From positions 25,014,204 to 25,078,203 of the forward strand of contig NC_084706.1 in the NCBI RefSeq assembly GCF_033807575.1: a stretch of DNA of 64,000 nt. Reading direction: 5' to 3'. The position numbers and the translations under genes were made by a program. Origin of the DNA: Cydia pomonella (taxonomy: Eukaryota; Arthropoda; Insecta; Lepidoptera; Tortricidae). Shown here piece after piece: positions 1 through 11,353 of this stretch. Numbering within the stretch: the stretch's first letter is position 1; each line of letters opens with the position of its first letter. The notes beneath the pieces were generated by a model that was not told the origin of the DNA, did not search any database, and saw nothing but the letters and a program-made list of their open reading frames with translations.

Positions 1-125
1 TCAAGCTGCCACTCTAAGCAATAACAATGTATGGCATTAGAATCACTCTTTTTCTATACAAGGGGCAATGGTGTCCCAGGTGTTAAATAGGACCTTCTCT
101 GTGAGACGACCTGTGTAGGGGACCT

Positions 126-366
126 CTATGTGTTGGCACGCGGACGCATCCCTACACCTAGGGGCCTAGCTGGAGGACGTCCCGACGGGCGCCCCAGGTA
201 TCGCTGGAGCGACATGGTGAAGGTGGATCTGTGCGAATTCCGCGTCAAAAATTGGCGAGAAGTAGCGCAAGACCGAGAAAAGTGGCGCTGTCTTGTGTCG
301 GAGGCCAAGAGTCAATCAAGCTCAACCATCAATCAAATTCAAGTTTCAAATCATTTGGGTCACTGA
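126..366 (+). mobile_element. LINE 3' end fragment (RT C-terminal tail)
   Basis: The frame starting near 130 encodes a tail with the pattern RPRYRWSDMV...NWREVAQDREKW...EAK. This is the conserved C-terminal end of many insect non-LTR reverse transcriptases. The catalytic domain is absent, so it is a 5'-truncated dead copy. A related tail lies on the minus strand at 56555-56712 (PRYRWADVV...NW-type DWRETAQDRDQW). Family assignment is by motif only. Confidence 0.75.
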
Positions 367-764
367 GCTGAATGGAGTAAAAGGTGTACTTATATATCGA
401 GCGGTCACCTGCGTTATGGGGCACACCCAAAGGCACTAAACCTTAAACTTACAATACAATACAAATAATCTTTAATGCACACCTCAATACAGGAACAGTA
501 CAAATAATACAACACATAAAGAAGAGGTAAACAACAGGCGGTCTTATATTACTGGGTGAAATTAAATTAATGAGCTAAATACTGGACTATTTGATAAAAC
601 TGGACGCCTGCCTAATATCCTACCTACCTTTGATGTAAATATATTAGACATGTAAGTCTGACCTGTAATTTATATTATCATTATTATCGATAAACAATGA
701 GCATGAGTATCCGATAAAATCCTAATAAAGGATATCCAATTTTCGACAGACAGTGATTCGCCTT

Positions 765-806
765 CACAAAGCGACATCTAAGATACTTCAAAGGCAACAC
801 CGGTCA
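765..806. repeat. short dispersed motif shared with 52811-52851
   Basis: About 40 bp containing GCGACATCTA and GGCAACACCGGT sits just past the donor of HGSNAT exon d. It recurs with few changes at 52811-52851, upstream of the first visible HGSNAT exon. Probably a fragment of a dispersed repeat. Confidence 0.4.
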
Positions 807-824
807 CTCCTAATTTCTACTCAC

Positions 825-981
825 CCTCGAAACGTGTCGAGCGCCCGCAGCCGCTGCTGGATGGCCAGCTCCTTGTCTCCGTACCGCAGCTTCCCGGTCT
901 TCCAGACCCTGGACATGATGAAGCGGACCACGCCGTAGACCACCCATATTCCGAGGAGTACGCCGAGCAGGAGGAGGAGAG
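825..981 (-). CDS. Hgsnat: HGSNAT exon d: first transmembrane helix and start of the acetyltransferase core
   Basis: Read on the minus strand, an acceptor (TTCCAG) ends at 982 and a donor (GTGAGT) follows at 824. The exon supplies the last two bases of a codon begun at 33745, then encodes PLLLLLGVLLGIWVVYGVV, a hydrophobic helix. A cytosolic stretch rich in K and R follows, ending RLRALDTFRG. Human HGSNAT has the near-identical RLRSVDTFRG directly before its multi-helix core, which is the main basis for naming the gene. The helix follows the luminal domain encoded by the other three exons, as in HGSNAT. Known role of the family: lysosomal membrane enzyme that uses cytosolic acetyl-CoA to acetylate terminal glucosamine of heparan sulfate. 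Exon ends in phase 2; later exons with the active-site histidine lie beyond position 1. Confidence 0.88.
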
Positions 982-1125
982 CTGGAACAGGAACACTGCC
1001 TTAATGCCCCGTAGGTTCGTGTTCTTCCCTCACTCTCCCTGAGCGAAAGCGTGAGCGAGATGGATGTACGTCCTCAGGACCGCTGATATCATAGTTTTGA
1101 ATTTTTATTTGTTGTAAGTTCTAAC

Positions 1126-2460
1126 AAAAAAAAGCGGCCAAGTGCGAGTCGGACTCGCGCATGAAGGGTTCCGTACCATTTAAGACGTATTAAAAAAAAT
1201 CTACTTGCTAGATCTTGTTCAACATTTTACCACTTTGGACACACATTTTACCACTTTGGAACTGTCTCTCGCGCAAACTATTCAGTTTAGAAAAAAATGA
1301 TGTTAGGAACCTAAATATCATTTTTGAAGACCTATCCATAGATACCCCACACGTATGGGTTTGATGAAAAAAAATTTTTTTTTAATTTATTGACGTATTA
1401 AAAAAAACTATTCACTAGATCTCGTTCAAACCAATTTTCGGTGGAAGTTTGCATGGTAATGTATATCATATATTTTTTTTTAGATTTTTCATTCTGTTAT
1501 TTTAGAAGTTACAGGGGGGGGGACACACATTTTTTCACTTTGGAAGTAGTCTCTCGCGCAAACTATTCAGTTTAGAAAAAAATTATATTAGAAACCTAAA
1601 TATCATTTTTGAAGACCTATCCATAGATACCCCACACGTATGGGTTTGATGAAAAATTTTTTTTTTTAAATTTTTATGACGTATTAAAAAAAACTACTTA
1701 CTAGATCTCGTTCGAACCAATTTTCGGTGGAAGTTTGCATGGCAATGTATATTATATATTTTTTTTAGATTTTTCATTCTGTTATTTTAGAAGTTACAGG
1801 GGGGGGGACACACATTTTTTCACTTTGGAAGTGTCTCTCGCGCAAACTATTCAGTTTAGAAAAAAATGATATTAGAAACCTAAATATCATTTTTGAAGAC
1901 CTATCCATAGATACCCCACACATATGGGTTTGATGAAAAAAAATTTTTTTTTAAATTTTTATGACGTATTAAAAAAAAAAACTACTTACTAGATCTCGTT
2001 CGAACCAATTTTCGGTGGAAGTTTGCATGGCAATGTATATCATATATTTTTTTAGATTTTTCATTCTGTTATTTTAGAAGTTACGGGGGGGGGGACACAC
2101 TTTTTACCACTTTGGAAGTGTCTCTCGCGCAAACTTTTCAGTTTAGAAAAAAATGATATTAGAAACCTCAATATCATTTTTAAAGACCTATCCATAGATA
2201 CCCCAAACGTATGAGTTTGATGAAAAAGATTTTTGAGTTTCAGTTCTAAGTATGGGGAACCCCCAAAATTTATTGTTTTTTTTCTATTTTTGTGTGAACA
2301 TCATAATGCGGTTCATAGAATACATCTACTTACCAAGTTTGAACAGTATAGCTTTTATAGTTTCGGAAAAAAGTGGCTGTGACAGAATCGGACAGACAGA
2401 CGGACATGACGAATCTATAAGGGTTCCGTTTTTTGCCATTTGGCTACGGAACCCTAAAAA
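1126..2460 (+). repeat. GGGTTCCGTA-type dispersed repeat, copy 1, with internal tandem units
   Basis: Starts with an A-run and GCGGCCAAGTGCGAGTCGG, and ends ACGGAACCCTAAAAA. The inside is three full units of about 285 bp plus one short unit (starts near 1183, 1390, 1677, 1960). Each unit carries GACGTATTAAAAAAA, a G-run after AGAAGTTACA, and CTCTCGCGCAAACTATTCAG. Short ORFs here (for example 2252-2473) are artefacts. A near-identical copy lies at 3503-4841 and an internally deleted reverse copy at 27910-28469. Confidence 0.85.
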
Positions 2461-2465
2461 CGGAT

Positions 2466-2536
2466 TTAACTGATTTGCTAGACCGAAGTGATCCCATAAG
2501 TGTTCCGTGAACAAAGTTTTGTACGGAACACTAAAA
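2466..2536. repeat. short repeat with GTGTTCCGT/ACGGAACAC stem
   Basis: An imperfect hairpin (AGTGTTCCGT ... ACGGAACACT) follows copy 1 of the 1.3-kb repeat. The same arrangement, with the same preceding GACCGAAGTGA-like sequence, recurs at 49608-49680, so it is a dispersed family. Confidence 0.55.
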
Positions 2537-2538
2537 AG

Positions 2539-2599
2539 TAATCGATGAATTCCATCAAAATTATTTTTTTAAATTATTTTTGATGGAATTCATCGATTA
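2539..2599. repeat. perfect 22-bp inverted repeat (hairpin)
   Basis: Left arm 2539-2560 (TAATCGATGAATTCCATC...) is the exact reverse complement of right arm 2578-2599. The two are separated by a 17-base AT-only spacer. The transcript would fold into a strong stem. No coding sequence is involved. Confidence 0.9.
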
Positions 2600-2956
2600 A
2601 TTTTATAATTGCGCATTTTTAGAAGGAACTTTCATATTTTCTTCGCACTCGACTAAATGTATGAACGGCCTTGATTTGCCGCTCGCCGCTTGAGTCTACT
2701 CCGCGGCCTAAAGCGTAGCTTTATGCAAACTTTGAATTGACTAAATGTGGCGGTGTCACTATAAATGTCAGATAAAGGATAGGCTGAAAAATATTACAAA
2801 AGTTGTGTTGTATATTTTTTATCAATATATTTTAAATTAGATATTTGCGATCACATCTTTCAATATTCAATATTTGCGAAAACAAAGATATTACGTACAT
2901 CTACATCACGAAGATAACAGCATAAGGTGAATGGGTAAAATAGTACATTTCGATGC

Positions 2957-3010
2957 TAGTGCGGAAAGTATGTCATTACTTACATTATTAAGAATGACAT
3001 TTCCGCACGT
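2957..3010. repeat. inverted repeat, possible small MITE core
   Basis: GTGCGGAAAGTATGTCATT near 2959 pairs with AATGACATTTCCGCAC near 2993-3008 across a short spacer. 3020-3500 holds nothing I recognise. Confidence 0.5.
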
Positions 3011-3502
3011 GTAGCGAACGACGTTTTTTTTAATACAGCTGCGAAAAAATAAGAAATACAACAAGTACTTTCTTTATGCATGTACTATAAGACAGAAACA
3101 ATTGTAAATATAAAATATTATACTATTATTACCTAAGTATCGTTATTTACGATTATTTGTGTATCGTATATTTAAATTGTATGAAAACAATATCGAATGT
3201 TGCCTTTGGAAACTTAAAACATTCTTGCGGTGAAAAAAACGCCTCTGCTTTGACAGGCGTTTCGGCAGCTATTCCGTTTCATTCAGACAACTTATTAAGA
3301 ACGGTTTTTCAATATTCAATATTAAAAAATAAACGTGTTATAATGATGAAGAGGTAAGTAATAATACTAATAATATATGAAATATGCTTAAGTTTATTAT
3401 TTTTACATTAACAGTAGGTTTTTATGTTGATTAAGACTTTTAAAGGAAACTAACATTAACACTCATCAATAAGTAGTCATGAATTGGAACACGTGGAAAA
3501 GT

Positions 3503-4841
3503 AAAAAAGCGGCCAAGTGCGAGTCGGACTCGCGCATGAAGGGTTCCGTACCATTTAAGACGTATTAAAAAAAATCTACTTGCTAGATCTTGTTCAACAT
3601 TTTACCACTTTGGACACACATTTTACCACTTTGGAACTGTCTCTCGCGCAAACTATTCAGTTTAGAAAAAAATGATGTTAGGAACCTAAATATCATTTTT
3701 GAAGACCTATCCATAGATACCCCACACGTATGGGTTTGATGAAAAAAATTTTTTTTTAATTTATTGACGTATTAAAAAAAACTATTCACTAGATCTCGTT
3801 CAAACCAATTTTCGGTGGAAGTTTGCATGGTAATGTATATCATATATTTTTTTTTAGATTTTTCATTCTGTTATTTTAGAAGTTACAGGGGGGGGACACA
3901 CATTTTTTCACTTTGGAAGTGTCTCTCGCGCAAACTATTCAGTTTAGAAAAAAATGATATTAGAAACCTAAATATCATTTTTGAAGACCTATCCATAGAT
4001 ACCCCACACGTATGGGTTTGATGAAAATTTTTTTTTTTTTAAATTTTTATGACGTATTAAAAAAAAACTACTTACTAGATCTCGTTCGAACCAATTTTCG
4101 GTGGAAGTTTGCATGGCAATGTATATTATATATTTTTTTTAGATTTTTCATTCTGTTATTTTAGAAGTTACAGGGGGGGGGGGACACACATTTTTTCACT
4201 TTGGAAGTGTCTCTCGCGCAAACTATTCAGTTTAGAAAAAAATGATATTAGAAACCTAAATATCATTTTTGAAGACCTATCCATAGATACCCCACACATA
4301 TGGGTTTGATGAAAAAAATTTTTTTTTTAAATTTTTATGACGTATTAAAAAAAAACTACTTACTAGATCTCGTTCGAACCAATTTTCGGTGGAAGTTTGC
4401 ATGGCAATGTATATCATATATTTTTTTTAGATTTTTCATTCTGTTATTTTAGAAGTTACGGGGGGGGGGGGGACACACTTTTTACCACTTTGGAAGTGTC
4501 TCTCGCGCAAACTTTTCAGTTTTAGAAAAAAATGATATTAGAAACCTCAATATCATTTTTAAAGACCTATCCATAGATACCCCACACGTATGAGTTTGAT
4601 GAAAAAAGATTTTTTGAGTTTCAGTTCTAAGTATGGGGAACCCCCAAAATTTATTGTTTTTTTTCTATTTTTGTGTGAACATCATAATGCGGTTCATAGA
4701 ATACATCTACTTACCAAGTTTGAACAGTATAGCTTTTATAGTTTCGGAAAAAAGTGGCTGTGACAGAATCGGACAGACAGACGGACATGACGAATCTATA
4801 AGGGTTCCGTTTTTTGCCATTTGGCTACGGAACCCTAAAAA
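3503..4841 (+). repeat. GGGTTCCGTA-type dispersed repeat, copy 2
   Basis: Matches the 1126-2460 copy over its whole length, including the order and private variants of the four internal units. Flanking sequence differs on both sides, so the whole 1.34-kb block moved or was copied as a unit. ORFs at 3815, 4109 and 4633 are by-products of the repeat. Confidence 0.85.
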
Positions 4842-4955
4842 CACTAGTTCGCGCAATCCAACTTTCCGCGCGCAAAACAGCTACGTAAAATAGCACTTTT
4901 TGAGCAACTGTATTAAAAACTACTTTTACACTTGTTTAGTCACTGTTTAGTAGTA

Positions 4956-5093
4956 CAGTCGCCAGAGATATCTGAGCGGTCAAGGTTCACAATTCTTACA
5001 AATATTTGAACATGCCTCTATTGTCAAGGCGCTAGAGCGCATGTTCAGATTTTTTGTACACCTCGGCCGCTCCGATATATCTAATGGTGACTG
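4956..5093. mobile_element. palindromic MITE with TA target duplication
   Basis: Ends are CAGTCGCCA and TGGTGACTG, flanked on both sides by TA. About 138 bp, no coding capacity. TA duplication suggests a Tc1/mariner-like mover. From 5100 to 6040 I see only AT-rich sequence with no gene. Confidence 0.7.
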
Positions 5094-6046
5094 TACAATC
5101 AGCAAGAATTTACAATAAAATCAACAAACGGCTGGACATCTATAAATTAAACCGACTGCAAATCTAAGTTACTAACCTAGCTCCAAACACAAACTTACCA
5201 GGAAACTGAAACACTTTTAAGCTGCCTAAAATAAATCTACCCTGATAAACCCTTTACACATAATATATAAATAAGTACTCAATATAAATTCTATTAAAGT
5301 AAATAGTATTAAAACTGAAATTTGTTTTTTTTAATACTTATTGTACGTATACTGTACTGTACACTTTTTCTTTGTTATAATAGATTTTATTTCTGCTGCC
5401 ACTAGTGTGTAACCTTTAGCGGAGGAATCGCTGACTCCCGAGTCACTGGCTCTGACCTAGTTCGGGAGACAAAAGCTGGACCCTGGTGAAACCATTACAA
5501 ACCTAACTATAAGCTTTTCTGTATCTAGTATAACATAATATCGACAGGTTTTTAAGTGAATAAAGTTGACAATTAAATTTAAAAAAAATCATGCATGTCT
5601 TCCGCGATGACGTGTATATTTGTCAAATCTAACCTTTAATAACATGACAATTAAAGTGAAGTTACGCGTCTTCATGAATAACACGATCTATAGCGGATGA
5701 AACGACGTGCCAAATGTATCTACCGCTCTAGAATACCTACTATTCTAACGGGATAAAAATCTCTACAGTTCGCGTTCAAAATTATCTGTTACAGTCTTAC
5801 GACCACAAATTTGCGTTGCATTTGCGTTGCGTTTGCGTTTATAAGTGCGCTCTACGTTTAGACACATATCGCTTTTCATTAAGCTATTAGAGAATTGTAG
5901 ATACTTTTGAAGACTGATCCACTCCTTTTGATGCTAACTGTACTTCATCATCATTATCATGATGATGATGATGTACCTACTGATTTAGTAGAATTGTGGG
6001 ATGTCCCAGAATTGTGACTTACACAACAACAAAAAACCCATATGTA

Positions 6047-6125
6047 CAGTAAGCTGCAAAGATAACTGAACCCCCTGCATAGAAATGTGTTTGCAGGGGG
6101 GCTCAACTATCTCTGCGGCAGACTG
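6047..6125. mobile_element. small palindromic MITE upstream of the first esterase
   Basis: CAGTAAGCTGCAAAGATA near 6047 mirrors TATCTCTGCGGCAGACTG near 6108-6125, with TA on both outer edges. A G-run/C-run pair (GAACCCCC, GGGGGGCTC) forms the stem tip. It lies about 150 bp upstream of the esterase pseudogene start, where promoter elements would be expected. Confidence 0.65.
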
Positions 6126-6211
6126 TACCTGACAATCAAATACTATCAAGACTGTTAACTTATGCAAGTAATTCTGTATTATCAACGCACTTCAAGACTA
6201 AGATAACTTGC

Positions 6212-6230
6212 CATATATATAATAAATCTT
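6212..6230 (+). promoter_or_regulatory. TATA-like element and GATA motif of the first esterase
   Basis: CATATATATAATAAAT lies about 55 bp before the ATG at 6274. AGATAA just upstream (about 6200) is a GATA-factor type site. Assignment is by position and motif only. Confidence 0.4.
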
Positions 6231-6273
6231 AAAAATCAAAATTAAAAGCTAATCTTTTATCGTGTGTGGTAAA

Positions 6274-8532
6274 ATGAACGCGTTGATATGGCTAAATATC
6301 TTATTTATAGTAAATGCCTACAATACGTTAAACAGCATAGACCCATTAGTTTTAATCAAACAGGGGCTGGTAAAACAAGTAAAATCTAGTGACGGAAAAT
6401 ATTCAAAATTTTTGGGAATACCATATGCAAAAGTGGATTTGGATGATCCTTTTGGGGTAAGTTGGATATTTTTAGCATCTAGGGCGGTGGCAAACGATCA
6501 ACCGGTCCACCTGATGGAATGCGGTTCCGTACCCTATGGACGTGTGCAATAAGACCGTGTCAGACGTGTGACCCTTTAAAAATCACTGTTATTTTTTTGT
6601 CCCTATCTCATACTTTATTCTTTTATTCTTTCTTTTTTATTATTTTTTTATTCTTTATTTTTTATTTTTTTTATTCTTTTTTTTTCATAAGAGAGCAGGA
6701 AAATTTTATTATTTATACAAATTTTATAATATCCGTAATTATCTACTTTATGTAATTTTCACTTTAGGCTGCAGTAGAGGCTCCAGAATTCAAAAAAGTA
6801 TTCAAAGCTAATGACAACTCAAGACAATGTCCTCAAACCAGCTTTGGCGAAACGAATCTTGGTAGTTCCGATGACGAAAACCTTGACTGCCTTCAATTAA
6901 GTGTATATGTACCTAATGAAGCCAGTGTCCATAATCCCCTGCCAGTCCTCGTATGGGTCCACGGCGGTTACTTCCATGTAGGAAGCGCTGGAGAGTTCTC
7001 AGAACCCTATTTAGTTAAACACGGTATCATTGTCGTCACAGTGAATTACCGTTTAGGACCATATGGCTTCATGTGCCTTGATGACCCAGCTGTGCCAGGA
7101 AACCAGGGGCTTAAAGATCAATACGTAAAGCTTTAAGATGGGTCAGAGATAATATAGCTGCGTTTGGTGGGAATCCTTACAACGTCACTTTGGCTGGTCA
7201 AAGCGCTGGTTCAGGCTCAATTCTGCTTCAGCTATATTCTCAAAAAGAAAAGTTATTCGATAAAGTTATAGCGCAGAGCGGAACACCTCTTAGTCCAGAT
7301 ATGTTTGTTCCGGGGGATCCGGATGGAGCATTAAAGTTGGCCAATTATTTGGGTCTGAACGCGACGGACAATCAGGACGCCTTGGATTTTTTGGCGAAAA
7401 CTCACCATAGTTTGGTCACTGGTGCAGCCCACAGTTTAAGAATGGAATTTAGACCGTGCAATGAAAGATCATTCAGTGGCGTGGAGAATTTTATCGACAA
7501 TGATGCTTACTCTCTCTCAAATGAAAAGAAAATAAAAAATACTCCCATTCTAATTGGCAACACTGACTTGGAATTCCCAGAATTGCTATTGATCGACGGC
7601 GATGAATTTTTCGAAAAAGATTTTTTCCTGACGAGGTTACATGAAAAGTTTGATCTTGAAACAGATCAGTTGAAAGAGATTGCAGAGATAGTTAGGCATT
7701 ATTACATAGGTGATAGAGCTATTTCAAAAAGTGTCGAATCTGAAACAGTAGATTTCCAGTCTGATTTTGTATTTAAGCACCCTATTCGGACGCAATAACT
7801 AAGTTGCTTAAAGATTATGCCAATCCTGTTTATGCGTATGTGTTCAGTTATATGGAATCTGGGAAAGAGGGAGCTCCTCATGGGGCTGAGCTTGGCTACT
7901 TATTTAACCTTACCAGCCCATTGGCACAGTGAAATCTGAAACTCATCACATGATGGTTGACGTTGTGTGTTGCAAATTTTATTAAATACGGGTAAGACAA
8001 AATTACTGATCTAATTTGTTTTTTTTTCATTATCATTAAATTCATGTATGGATGTAAAGTAAATGTGAAAATACCTATAGGACCAAATAAACATTCTTGT
8101 ATCATTTAAAATACATTTTACCTTTTTCTCGCAGTAACGACAAAAATTAAGTTTGTAAATTTATTTATTAGTCACATGATTTTATTTTTATTATGAAGCC
8201 GTACCGTAATTTTAAGCGATCAAGACTAACAGCTCAGCCGTAAAAATAAATAACTACGCAGTATGTAGGTACCCGCCATTAAACAAAACTTTCAATGTTT
8301 CAGAAATCCAACTCCGGAAACTTCTGACTTGATCCCCGTGAAATGGTCACCGGTAACAGACAGCACCAGGCCATACATGGACATCGGCAAAGAACTCCGC
8401 TTAGAGAACAGATTCCTTAAGGATAGGATGGCTTTTTGGGATCTGTTCCAATCCGTTTACGGGAAATATAGGAAAACTGTTTATTTGTGTAAAGTGAAAT
8501 CTAAATTAAATTTCATAGAACTAAAACTATGA
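6274..8532 (+). pseudogene. carboxylesterase pseudogene (paralogue of the 9221-11353 gene)
   Basis: Same three-exon layout as the downstream gene: exon 1 6274-6456 (signal peptide MNALIWLNILFIVNAY), exon 2 6768-7991, exon 3 8304-8532, with matching splice sites and phases. Exon 2 has 2 extra bases near 7125-7137 relative to the paralogue, giving a stop (TAA) right after DQYVKL. It also lacks one base near 7785, stopping after HPIRTQ. Further on, the segment after GAELGYLFN has stops and lost sequence. The oxyanion-hole motif reads HGGYF instead of HGGGF. The nucleophile motif GQSAG and the His-region PHGAELGY are still readable. Both frameshifts and the HGGYF change argue that no active enzyme is made. 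A sequencing error could explain one frameshift but not all the damage. The stop codon abuts a MITE at 8531. Confidence 0.88.
6590..6700. repeat. T-rich low-complexity tract in intron 1 of the esterase pseudogene
   Basis: Imperfect TTTTATTCTT-type repeats. The frame at 6519-6755 comes from this tract and is not a gene. Confidence 0.7.
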
Positions 8533-8739
8533 TATCCTCGTAAGGCCCAAGGTCCTACCTATAGGACTTATTCAGTTCGATCAAATTTAAATCATATTCA
8601 ATTAGGACAGAGTTGCATTTGTTTTGTTTCGTGCAATTTTCAAACAAAATAAAATATACTGTATTCCGTGCACTATAGGTTCAAATTCCAGTGGCAAATT
8701 GGATTTTTCATTTCTATGGCTGGGCCTTAAGAGGATATG
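8531..8739. mobile_element. MITE with TATCCTCGTAAGGCCCA termini
   Basis: TATCCTCGTAAGGCCCA (8533-8549) mirrors TGGGCCTTAAGAGGATA (8721-8737). It begins at the last codon of the esterase pseudogene. No coding sequence. Confidence 0.7.
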
Positions 8740-8809
8740 AAACTAGTATTTAGAGCGTAACAGCGACAAATATCCTTCTTCCCTTTATCATAGAGAAAAA
8801 AGTAAGCTT

Positions 8810-8922
8810 AGAGTGTTCACTCCATACATAGATAAGATTCAAACCTAATAGGTAATAAAGTTTATGCGAGTTTAAACCTTATTATTAATAAGTACGGAAA
8901 GCCATGTACGGTGTGAGCACTC
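8810..8922. repeat. imperfect inverted repeat between the two esterases
   Basis: AGAGTGTTCACTCCATACAT near 8810 pairs with ATGTACGGTGTGAGCACTCT near 8903-8922. Probably a degraded MITE. Confidence 0.5.
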
Positions 8923-9049
8923 TAGGCTCTTACAAATGTTCATACACATCACAAAATCCGTATCTAATAAGCAACGTTTTGCTACCTGACAACAATTTAT
9001 CCCGTCATTTTTAATTTACAAAACTACCAAAGAAGTATGATCAATGCAC

Positions 9050-9170
9050 TTAACTGTTATCAAGATAAGTATGTACGGTTTATCAAGATCACTTACTATC
9101 AAAGCATTCGAAGCCCTTGAGATGCCGATGTCATGGATCAAAAAGTCTAGATATACAGTTATCTCCGAAT
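9050..9170 (+). promoter_or_regulatory. upstream region of the intact esterase with GATA motifs
   Basis: TTATCAAGATAAG (9057-9069) holds two inverted GATA sites. A further TTATC occurs at 9080-9084, and GTTATCT at about 9159. ATATACAG near 9151 is the only TATA-like element close to the start. GATA factors drive many insect midgut and fat-body genes, so such expression is an inference. Confidence 0.35.
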
Positions 9171-9220
9171 TTGCCAGTAGTTGCATTTGAAGTGTGGAAG
9201 GTACTTGGACGTTTTGCACA

Positions 9221-11353
9221 ATGCAGGCCTTTATATGGCTGAATATTTTGTTTCTAGTAAATGTCCATGGTGCACTACAGAGGGTAGACCCATTAGTGCT
9301 AATCGATCAGGGTCTAGTTAAAGGAATCAAAGATAGTGATGGTGACTACTCAAAATTCTTAGGAATTCCATACGCAAAAGTGGATTTAGATGATCCGTTT
9401 GGGGTGAGTTGTATACTTAATGTAACAAAAAATGTGTTAATAAGAATTCGAATATAATTGATTTTATTATTTTAGCCTGCTCAAGCGGCTCCAGAGTTTG
9501 AAGAAGAAATATTTCACGCCTATGATAACTCAAGGAAATGTCCTCAAATCAGTTTTGGCGGTGTGAAATCTGGAAGTTCAGAACACGAATCTCCTGACTG
9601 CCTCCAATTAAATGTATATTCACCAAGTAAAGCAAGCACTTTAAATCCTCTGCCAGTTCTTGTTTGGATTCATGGAGGTGGTTTCAGTGGAGGAAGCGGC
9701 AACGAGTATGAAGCACCTAACTTGGTCAAACAGGGCATCGTCGTCGTTACAGTTAATTATCGTCTAGGACCTTATGGCTTTATGTGCCTTGATAACCCTG
9801 CTGTACCTGGGAACCAGGGGCTGAAAGACCAATACGCAGCGCTCCGGTGGGTCAGGAACAATATCGCAGCGTTTGGTGGCAACCCTTACAACGTCACATT
9901 GGCCGGCCAAAGCGCGGGCTCTGCCTCAGTATTGTTACAGTTGTACTCATCGAAGGAAAAGTTATTCAACAAAGCCATAGCAGAGAGTGGGACACCGCTT
10001 AGTCCATACTTCTTTGTTACTGGAGATTCAGACGTAGCGGTGAAGCTGGCTAATTACTTGGGTTTGAACACAACCGACAATCAACAGGCATTGGAATTTC
10101 TAGCTCAAACCCACCACAGTTTAGTCACTGGTGCATCCGCCGATTTGAAAATTGACTTTAAACCGTGCAAAGAAAAATCTTTCAGCGGCGTTGATAATTT
10201 CATTGACAGCGAGCCTTACGCTTTTTCTAATGAAAGAAAAATAAGAAATACTCCCATTCTGATTGGTAATACCGATCAAGAATATTCAGTTGATGATGTA
10301 AAACAAATGAACGGCGATGATTTTTACAATCAGGACTTCTTTTATACGAGTCTAAAAGAAAAGTTTAATTTGGAAAATGGTCAATTACAAGAGATAGCAG
10401 AAATCGTCAGGCACTTCTACATAGGAGATATAGCTATTTCAGAAGAAGTTGAAACAGAAGCAGCAGACTTTCTGTCTGATTTTGTGTTTAACCACCCTAT
10501 CCAAGACACGATAACAAATTTGATTAGAGACAATGCTAATCCTGTTTATGAGTACGTGTTCACCTACACAGGGGAATCTGGTGAAAATGGAGCATCACAC
10601 ACAGCTGAGCTGGGGTATTTGTTCAATTCCCAGCAAAATGACAATGCACAATCAGAGGCCGACCAAATAGTAGCTGATCGAATTACTACTCTGTGGGCCA
10701 ACTTCATTAAATACGGGTATGTTTATCTGTAACATCTTGTCACATTTTAAATGTTGCGTAAACTCTAAAGTTTATAGACTATCGCTATAATCTTTGATAT
10801 TATTATCACGATATTCAAGATACGTTAGATGAATGACGCATAGCATCTTGAAAATCGGCTTATCTTTAGCTCTTTATGTAACAAATAGACACTGTTGCCA
10901 TTCAAGTAGAAATTCAGTAAGTATCATCCCTAAATTCAGTCAAGTAGGTAAAACGTGATCTCTCTTTTGATATTCACACCGACTGAAAAAACACCTTGAT
11001 TTTTTTACAAACTGTACTTGAATTTGATCTCTGCAGCCAACAGGTTTCGAATGTTTAATCATGTAGATTGAAATAATATAATTCTGATTCAAAGGTTCCT
11101 AATTTCCTGCTTACAATATAAATGTTCTTTTTAATTTTTGTGTCACTTTGTTTTTAGCAACCCTACCCCGGAGACCTCTGACTTGATCCCCCTCAAGTGG
11201 ACCCCAGTGACAGAAACCACCAGGCCCTACCTCAACATTGGAGCAGATCTTCAAATGGAGGACAGGTTCCTCAGGGAGAGGCTCGCTTTCTGGGAGCTCT
11301 TCCAGTCAGTCTACGGGAAGTACAGCAACCTAGCTCGACAGTGCGACTACTAA
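9221..11353 (+). CDS. secreted carboxylesterase (type-B, alpha/beta hydrolase), intact
   Basis: Three exons: 9221-9403, 9476-10716 and 11158-11353, with donors GTGAGT and GTATGT and acceptors TTTTAG and TTTTTAG, giving 539 residues, the usual size. Met at 9221 is chosen because it begins a signal peptide (MQAFIWLNILFLVNVHG), so the enzyme should be secreted. Landmarks: Cys83 and Cys103 (conserved N-terminal disulfide), oxyanion motif HGGGF from His127, nucleophile elbow GQSAG with Ser207, acid Glu330 in GNTDQEYS, and His436 in ASHTAELGY. The triad is complete. Exon 3 encodes the C-terminal RPYLNIG...FWELFQSVYGKY block typical of insect esterases. The family hydrolyses carboxylic esters (dietary, odorant, hormone or xenobiotic); the natural substrate cannot be read from the sequence. 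It lies with its broken twin inside an intron of HGSNAT, on the opposite strand. Confidence 0.94.

Noticed and set aside
2252..2473. 73-86-codon frames MGNPQNLLFFFYF... at 2252 and 4633, and the pair at 3815 and 4109
   Set aside because: They are copies of the same dispersed repeat; the frames are open by chance and are not conserved in the reverse copy at 27910.
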